Shown here piece by piece: positions 60,569 through 64,000 of a stretch of 64,000 nt of DNA. The stretch comes from Bin87 sp965115825. Its GTDB lineage: Bacteria > Chloroflexota > Dehalococcoidia > Lucifugimonadales > UBA3495. The stretch lies in contig OZ220464.1 in NCBI GenBank assembly GCA_965115825.1, forward strand, positions 620,001 through 684,000, given 5' to 3'. The notes under the pieces were generated by a model. The model ran no database searches, was not told the DNA's origin, and saw nothing but the letters and a program-made list of their open reading frames with translations. The translations under genes and the position numbers were made by a program. The stretch's first letter is position 1. Each line of letters opens with the position of its first letter.

Positions 60569-61172
60569 GGTGGGCCGTCCTGCCGTAGGTTGCGATGAGA
60601 GGGCGGGCCGCGGCGAGGACATTGCGCTCGTTGTCGTATTCCAGCAGTTCCAAGGCCTGCTCGTAAGCGCGCCATTCCACTATGTCGAACTCGGAGTCGT
60701 GGTCGGAGGTGCTGCCGCCGCGAGGTTCCATGAGGTAGAAATGAACCGTTTTGTCGTAATGCACACCGTCGTCGTGGCCGATGAAGAAATAGCGGATGCT
60801 GGTGATGGGGGCCAGCACGTTCGCGTGGATGCCGGTTTCTTCCCTGACTTCCCGCTGCGCGGTTTCGGCCGTGGTTTCGCCATCTTCGGGCGTACCCTTG
60901 GGGAGGCGCCAGGTCAGTGGAGCGTCGGGGCCACGGTATCCGGGTTTGGCCCGGGCACACAGCAGCGTTTCTATATGGCTGCCGGACTGCCGGAAGACCA
61001 GGCCGCCGGCGGACACTGCCTTGACGTCGGGACTGGAATCGGATGGGGGAGGCTCGGGCGTCAGCGTTGGCTTGCTAGCAGAAGGGTCGGAGGCAATGCC
61101 GATGTAGGTTGGTTCTTGAGCGACAGCGGCAGGTTCCGGGGCGTCATTGGATGGGAGCAGCGGGTTACTCAT
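60555..61172 (-). CDS. NUDIX hydrolase
   Basis: 205 residues. The Nudix box GTPEDGETTAETAQREVREETGI (consensus GX5EX7REUXEEXGU) is complete. The N-terminal 45 residues are low-complexity and may not fold. VSAGGLVFRQSGSHIETLLCARAKPGYRG and WRLPKGTPE lead into the box, and the domain end (TVHFYLMEPRGG, FDIVEWRAYEQALELL) is normal. The enzyme would hydrolyse a nucleoside-diphosphate-X compound. Overlap with the GNAT gene implies a joint transcript. Confidence 0.88.
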   Translation of the reverse strand: MSNPLLPSNDAPEPAAVAQEPTYIGIASDPSASKPTLTPEPPPSDSSPDVKAVSAGGLVFRQSGSHIETLLCARAKPGYRGPDAPLTWRLPKGTPEDGETTAETAQREVREETGIHANVLAPITSIRYFFIGHDDGVHYDKTVHFYLMEPRGGSTSDHDSEFDIVEWRAYEQALELLEYDNERNVLAAARPLIATYGRTAHHEQE

Positions 61173-61271
61173 ATTGGGGGCGTCAGCAAGCAGTGGTACA
61201 GGATGGGGTTATTGTACCCGCAGGGCAGGGGCGGGTCAAACACAGGGTGGAGAGCATTGGTGGGGGGAGGC

Positions 61272-61535
61272 TCATCCGCCGCCGATGGCGGGTACGAAGT
61301 GAATTTCGGCGGTATCGCTGACGCGCTCCAGGAGGCCCATGCGCGCGACTTCGCCGTTGACGGAGACGGCCAAGTTGGGTCGGATGTCGTCGTCTTCAAT
61401 AAGGCGGGCGGCAATGCCGGGGAACATTTCGTCAAGCCGCTCGATAATCTGACGGACGTTGCGCCCATCAACATCGATCTCTTTCACGCCGCCGGTGGCG
61501 GCTTGCAGCATGGTGGGAACGAATACTCTGGCCAT
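61272..61535 (-). CDS. MoaD/ThiS-like sulfur-carrier protein
   Basis: 87 residues. ARVFVPTMLQAATGGVKEIDVDGRNVRQIIERLDEMFPGI is a ubiquitin-like beta-grasp, and the C-terminus IHFVPAIGGG ends in the Gly-Gly-Gly needed for thiocarboxylation. AGGAGG lies 7 bases before the ATG. The protein would carry sulfur for molybdopterin, thiamine or another cofactor; no MoaE, ThiG or activating enzyme adjoins. Other molybdenum genes in the window (modABC, the CoxL-like gene) make a molybdopterin role plausible. Confidence 0.82.
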   Translation of the reverse strand: MARVFVPTMLQAATGGVKEIDVDGRNVRQIIERLDEMFPGIAARLIEDDDIRPNLAVSVNGEVARMGLLERVSDTAEIHFVPAIGGG

Positions 61536-61619
61536 GTTGCACCTCCTGCGCGGGTTGTCGCAGATTGCCGTACATCTGATATTGCCGGTTATATCATACG
61601 GGAAAAGGCGGGCGGGACG

Positions 61620-62093
61620 TTAAGGCTGACAGGCGGCGAGTCCGGCGGTATCGTCAAAGACGCCGTTGGCGCGCTGCAATTCGCGGACGTAGCAAATTAT
61701 GCGCTCCACGTCGTTCTCGGACACGGCAGGCATTGCCGGCATGTTGCCAAACTGCCAGTGATGAGATTGAACTCCACGCTGTACTGCGCTGCGAAAGGCG
61801 AAATCCTGGTGATGGCTGGGTTCGTAGATTTTATGAACGAGGGGCGGGCCCAAGCCGGAGCCGGCGGCGTTGGGGCCGTGGCAGAGGGCGCAGTGGGCGT
61901 TGAACACGATACGGCCGGCCTGGGCTTTATCGGAAAGGGGCGGCACGGATAGGGTTACCGGGATGTTGGCATCGTCGCTATCGTCAGCACTGTACGGCGC
62001 GACGTCCTGTCCGGAGCAGGCCGCGATTGCTAAGGGAGAGAGGGCGACGGCCAGCCAGAGGACGATGCGCCGCGGCAGCGTTGGTTCACTCAT
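61620..62093 (-). CDS. Lipoprotein c-type cytochrome
   Basis: 157 residues. The signal region (RRIVLWLAVALSPLAIAAC) ends in a lipobox-like AIAAC, so anchoring at Cys is likely. AGRIVFNAHCALCHGPNAAG holds the single CxxCH haem motif, and FGNMPAMPAVSENDVERIICYVRELQ provides the distal Met. It is a small class I cytochrome c that shuttles electrons at the outer face of the membrane. ATG 62093 has AGGA at 8 bases. The gene follows the HEPN-like gene by 4 bases on the same strand, which may be accidental. Confidence 0.85.
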   Translation of the reverse strand: MSEPTLPRRIVLWLAVALSPLAIAACSGQDVAPYSADDSDDANIPVTLSVPPLSDKAQAGRIVFNAHCALCHGPNAAGSGLGPPLVHKIYEPSHHQDFAFRSAVQRGVQSHHWQFGNMPAMPAVSENDVERIICYVRELQRANGVFDDTAGLAACQP

Positions 62094-62097
62094 GTGG

Positions 62098-62562
62098 TCA
62101 GTCCTGGCGTTCCCGCAGGAGGGTGAACACGACGAAGGCGCGGCGTTGTGAGGCGGGGGAGGCGCGGAAGTCTGCAATTGCTTCCTCGGCTTGGGCAACA
62201 GCTGCTATAACTTCTTCCTGGGTAAAACTTTCATCCGGGTCATAATCGGCCAGGTGGCGACCGCCTTGAAGTAACACGAAGCGGTCGGCCAGCTCGCAAA
62301 CCGCCGGGGGGAATCGGCCGTCACTTTGAGCAGACTGGCAACGGCGTTTGGCGTAGCTGTGCTCCAAGGCGCGATAAGCTTGGCGCCATGCCGATTGATC
62401 GCGGAGTGGCGCGTTATTCCCGACCAGCATATCGGCGTTGCTCTGGCAAAGGGCGTGAAATACGACGTAATAAACGCTGCTAACAGCACGCCGCAGGTCG
62501 GTTTGGGTTGGGCTGCCGGTGGCAAGACGCCGGGCGATGTCAAGCAAGTCGTCAGCAATCAA
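62098..62562 (-). CDS. HEPN-like helical protein, second gene of a small pair
   Basis: 154 residues, starting at TTG. LRRAVSSVYYVVFHALCQSNADMLVG resembles UPF0332/HEPN proteins (R....S..YY..F..) with the R-x4-6-H type pair spread along helices; a second helix YRALEHSYAKRRCQ follows. HEPN proteins are frequently RNases paired with a small partner. The 110-residue gene upstream overlaps this start by 11 bases. A toxin role is suggested but not shown. Confidence 0.65.
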   Translation of the reverse strand: MIADDLLDIARRLATGSPTQTDLRRAVSSVYYVVFHALCQSNADMLVGNNAPLRDQSAWRQAYRALEHSYAKRRCQSAQSDGRFPPAVCELADRFVLLQGGRHLADYDPDESFTQEEVIAAVAQAEEAIADFRASPASQRRAFVVFTLLRERQD

Positions 62563-62884
62563 AGCCCTTCGCCTTGCTGAACCATGGCCATTCGTACTTG
62601 CCTACAAAGGAGTGGTTAACGAATTGGGTGACGCCAATGGCTTTCAGTTCCGGTTCAATGTGCCGGGGAAGGAGCCCATTCCAACGGTCGCGGTGGAGCA
62701 GATCGTAGTCGCCATCAACTACGATGTAGATGTGCAGATACCACTCGCCGGTTACCATGCCGTCGGTTTCCTGGACACGGATGGGGCCGAAGGTCAGGGC
62801 GCCCTGATAGTGGTCGTCCAGGGTGCGCTGCACGATGTCGGCGATTTGTTGCTCGAGGGTTCTGTCGATGACGCCGTGGGTCAT
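62552..62884 (-). CDS. Uncharacterised partner of the HEPN-like protein
   Basis: 110 residues. TDGMVTGEWYLHIYIVVDGDYDLLHRDRWNGLLPRHIEPELKAIGV has alternating strand and helix segments and could be a small alpha/beta fold. There is no nucleotidyltransferase (MNT) GS-x10-DxD motif, so it is not the common HEPN/MNT pair. Its stop overlaps the TTG of the HEPN-like gene by 11 bases, indicating coupling. The 165 bases upstream (to 63049) show no other feature that I can support. Confidence 0.6.
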   Translation of the reverse strand: MTHGVIDRTLEQQIADIVQRTLDDHYQGALTFGPIRVQETDGMVTGEWYLHIYIVVDGDYDLLHRDRWNGLLPRHIEPELKAIGVTQFVNHSFVGKYEWPWFSKAKGFDC

Positions 62885-63049
62885 TGGACCGCTCCTGTGT
62901 CGGAAATGTCTGGCTATGTGATGGGGGAGGGGATTAGGTTACGCGGTGGGTTTCCGAGCTGATTCTCTGCGTAGTTTTGAGGTGTGGGGTGGCGGGCAGG
63001 TAGGTATGTTCCGCCGATACCATCCCACAGGCTCAAGTGTATCGGGGAT

Positions 63050-64000
63050 TTAGCCGGCGTTCCAATCGGCTTGGAGCAGGCTGCCCGGAGTGATGGGGAG
63101 GCCGGTTATGCGCTTGCCGGTTGCCTGCTGAACTGCGTTGGCGACGGCGGCGAGGGGGGGAACGATAGGGACTTCGCCGACGCCACGCACGCCGTAGGGA
63201 TGGCCGGGGTTGGCGACTTCCACAATCACGGTGTCAATCATTGGGAGGTCCAAGGAGGTGGGCATTCGGTAATCGAGGAAGCTGGAGTTCATCATTTGGC
63301 CGTTGTCGGCGAAGTAGTATTCTTCGTTCAAGGCCCAGCCGATGCCCTGCACGGCGCCGCCTTGTATCTGGCCTTCCACGTAGCTGGGATGGACGGCTTT
63401 GCCGGCGTCCTGGATGGCAGTGTAGCGCAGGATTTCGGTTTTGCCGGTGTCGGGGTCAACGGCAACGTCGACGATGTGGACGCCGAAGGAGTTGCCCTCG
63501 CCGGTGGGGTCGAGGCTGGCGGTGCCGGTGATGCCGCCACCGGTGGCGTAGAGTTGGCGGGCCAGGTCTTTGAAGGTGAAGCTCAGTTCTTCCGACTTGT
63601 GACGGATGACGCCGGCATGGTACTCGACTTGGTCGGTGGGGACTTCCCAGATAGATGCGGCGCGTTCTACCATCTGCATTTTGACGTCTTCGGCGGCGAG
63701 GATGGCGGCCCAGCCAGTGGCGAAGGTGGTGCGGCTGCCGCCGGTGACCATGGTGAAGCCGATGGAGTCGGTGTCGACTACCTGGGGTTTGATGTCTTCG
63801 TAGGCGAGGCCCAGGGATTCGGCGGCCTGCTGGGCGATGGAGGCGCGGGATCCGCCGATGTCGACGGAACCCTCGATGAGGTTCACGGTGCCGTCGGGGT
63901 TGACGGTGATGTTGACGCTGGAATGGAAGCCGCGGTTCATCCAGAAGCCGGACGCGACGCCGCGGCCACGGTAGGAGCCGGCCAGCGGCGTGCGGTAGTG
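63050..64000 (-). CDS. Xanthine-dehydrogenase/CoxL-type molybdopterin-binding subunit, C-terminal part (5' end outside the window)
   Basis: The frame is open to the window edge; the residues before the ATG at 63940 read HYRTPLAGSYRGRGVASGFW, which is coding and typical of large molybdopterin subunits. Then SSVNITVNPDGTVNLIEGSVDIGGS, the TVVTGGSRTT-like segment and PSYVEGQIQGGAVQGIGWALNEEYYF match the Mo-bis-/mono-pterin binding half. The C-terminal VRGVGEVPIVPPLAAVANAVQQATGKRITGLPITP holds the catalytic-region Glu (GVGE). About 317 residues are present. The family includes CO dehydrogenase large subunits and purine or aldehyde oxidases; the substrate is undetermined because the active-site loop lies outside the window. 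Confidence 0.88.
   Translation of the reverse strand, partial: HYRTPLAGSYRGRGVASGFWMNRGFHSSVNITVNPDGTVNLIEGSVDIGGSRASIAQQAAESLGLAYEDIKPQVVDTDSIGFTMVTGGSRTTFATGWAAILAAEDVKMQMVERAASIWEVPTDQVEYHAGVIRHKSEELSFTFKDLARQLYATGGGITGTASLDPTGEGNSFGVHIVDVAVDPDTGKTEILRYTAIQDAGKAVHPSYVEGQIQGGAVQGIGWALNEEYYFADNGQMMNSSFLDYRMPTSLDLPMIDTVIVEVANPGHPYGVRGVGEVPIVPPLAAVANAVQQATGKRITGLPITPGSLLQADWNAG

Noticed and set aside
60510..61952. Plus-strand frame of 480 codons
   Set aside because: Antisense to GNAT, NUDIX, MoaD-like and cytochrome genes; Gly/Val-rich composition.
1..64000. tRNA and rRNA genes
   Set aside because: No cloverleaf-type or GGTTCGAATCC-like T-arm sequence and no rRNA stretch was seen by eye; a covariance search would be decisive.

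Overview
This is a 64 kb piece of a GC-rich bacterial chromosome, about 60 % G+C by eye. It is probably from an uncultured Chloroflexota lineage of the Dehalococcoidia/SAR202 kind. That placement is an inference from gene content: three luciferase-like (F420/FMN) oxidoreductases, a tandem pair of CaiB/BaiF CoA-transferases, a DUF3090/SCO1664 pair, a LigB-type dioxygenase, the end of a xanthine-dehydrogenase/CoxL-type molybdoenzyme, LRR and TPT-linker secreted proteins, and a large fibronectin/IPT surface protein. No rRNA or tRNA gene was seen, so the placement is not proven. Both ends cut genes: secA at the left and a molybdopterin-binding subunit at the right.

Layout. 1-5.4 kb: secA 3' end, a copper ATPase with a YHS partner, a DUF35 protein and a luciferase-like oxidoreductase. 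5.5-19.3 kb is a defence and accessory island, mostly on the minus strand: two DUF488 proteins and a dual-OB protein behind a HigBA module, a restriction endonuclease-methyltransferase-helicase operon whose helicase ends in ankyrin repeats, another luciferase-like oxidoreductase, an MFS transporter, and an HNH-fused DNA methyltransferase with DUF3644. 19.5-34.8 kb: a small unknown gene with a terminator, the CoA-transferase pair, an inserted zinc-finger membrane-anchored gene with a 20-G tract, an orphan HigA with a membrane metallopeptidase-like protein, a nonsense-broken substrate-binding protein, two LRR proteins (one frameshifted), a flavin-dependent halogenase candidate, a possible nuclease, a broken PIN toxin with its antitoxin, and an HpcH/HpaI aldolase. 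35-44.3 kb: DUF3090/SCO1664, a HAD phosphatase, MazEF, modABC molybdate transport, then a 1128-residue secreted protein with a clear terminator. 44.9-53.3 kb: a LigB dioxygenase, a VapBC-like pair, a TPP-riboswitch-controlled sodium symporter, and a tightly coupled four-gene cassette (GHKL ATPase, unknown, DUF6339-like, PAPS-reductase-like PP-loop enzyme). 53.3-64 kb: HicBA between 60-bp direct repeats, a BNR propeller, an alpha/beta hydrolase, a frameshifted aldo/keto reductase with a luciferase-like oxidoreductase, 1.2 kb of non-coding repeats, GNAT and NUDIX enzymes, a MoaD-like protein, cytochrome c, a HEPN pair and the molybdoenzyme.

The best candidate for an undescribed system is the four-gene cassette at 48920-53251. 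Next come the helicase-ankyrin restriction operon and the DUF488/dual-OB group. Two cassettes (the zinc-finger gene and hicBA) lie between 60-71 bp direct repeats that copy neighbouring sequence, which suggests a common insertion route. Several genes are broken by one base or one stop codon (SBP, PIN toxin, LRR protein, aldo/keto reductase, zinc-finger gene). Real decay and assembly error cannot be told apart from the sequence alone.
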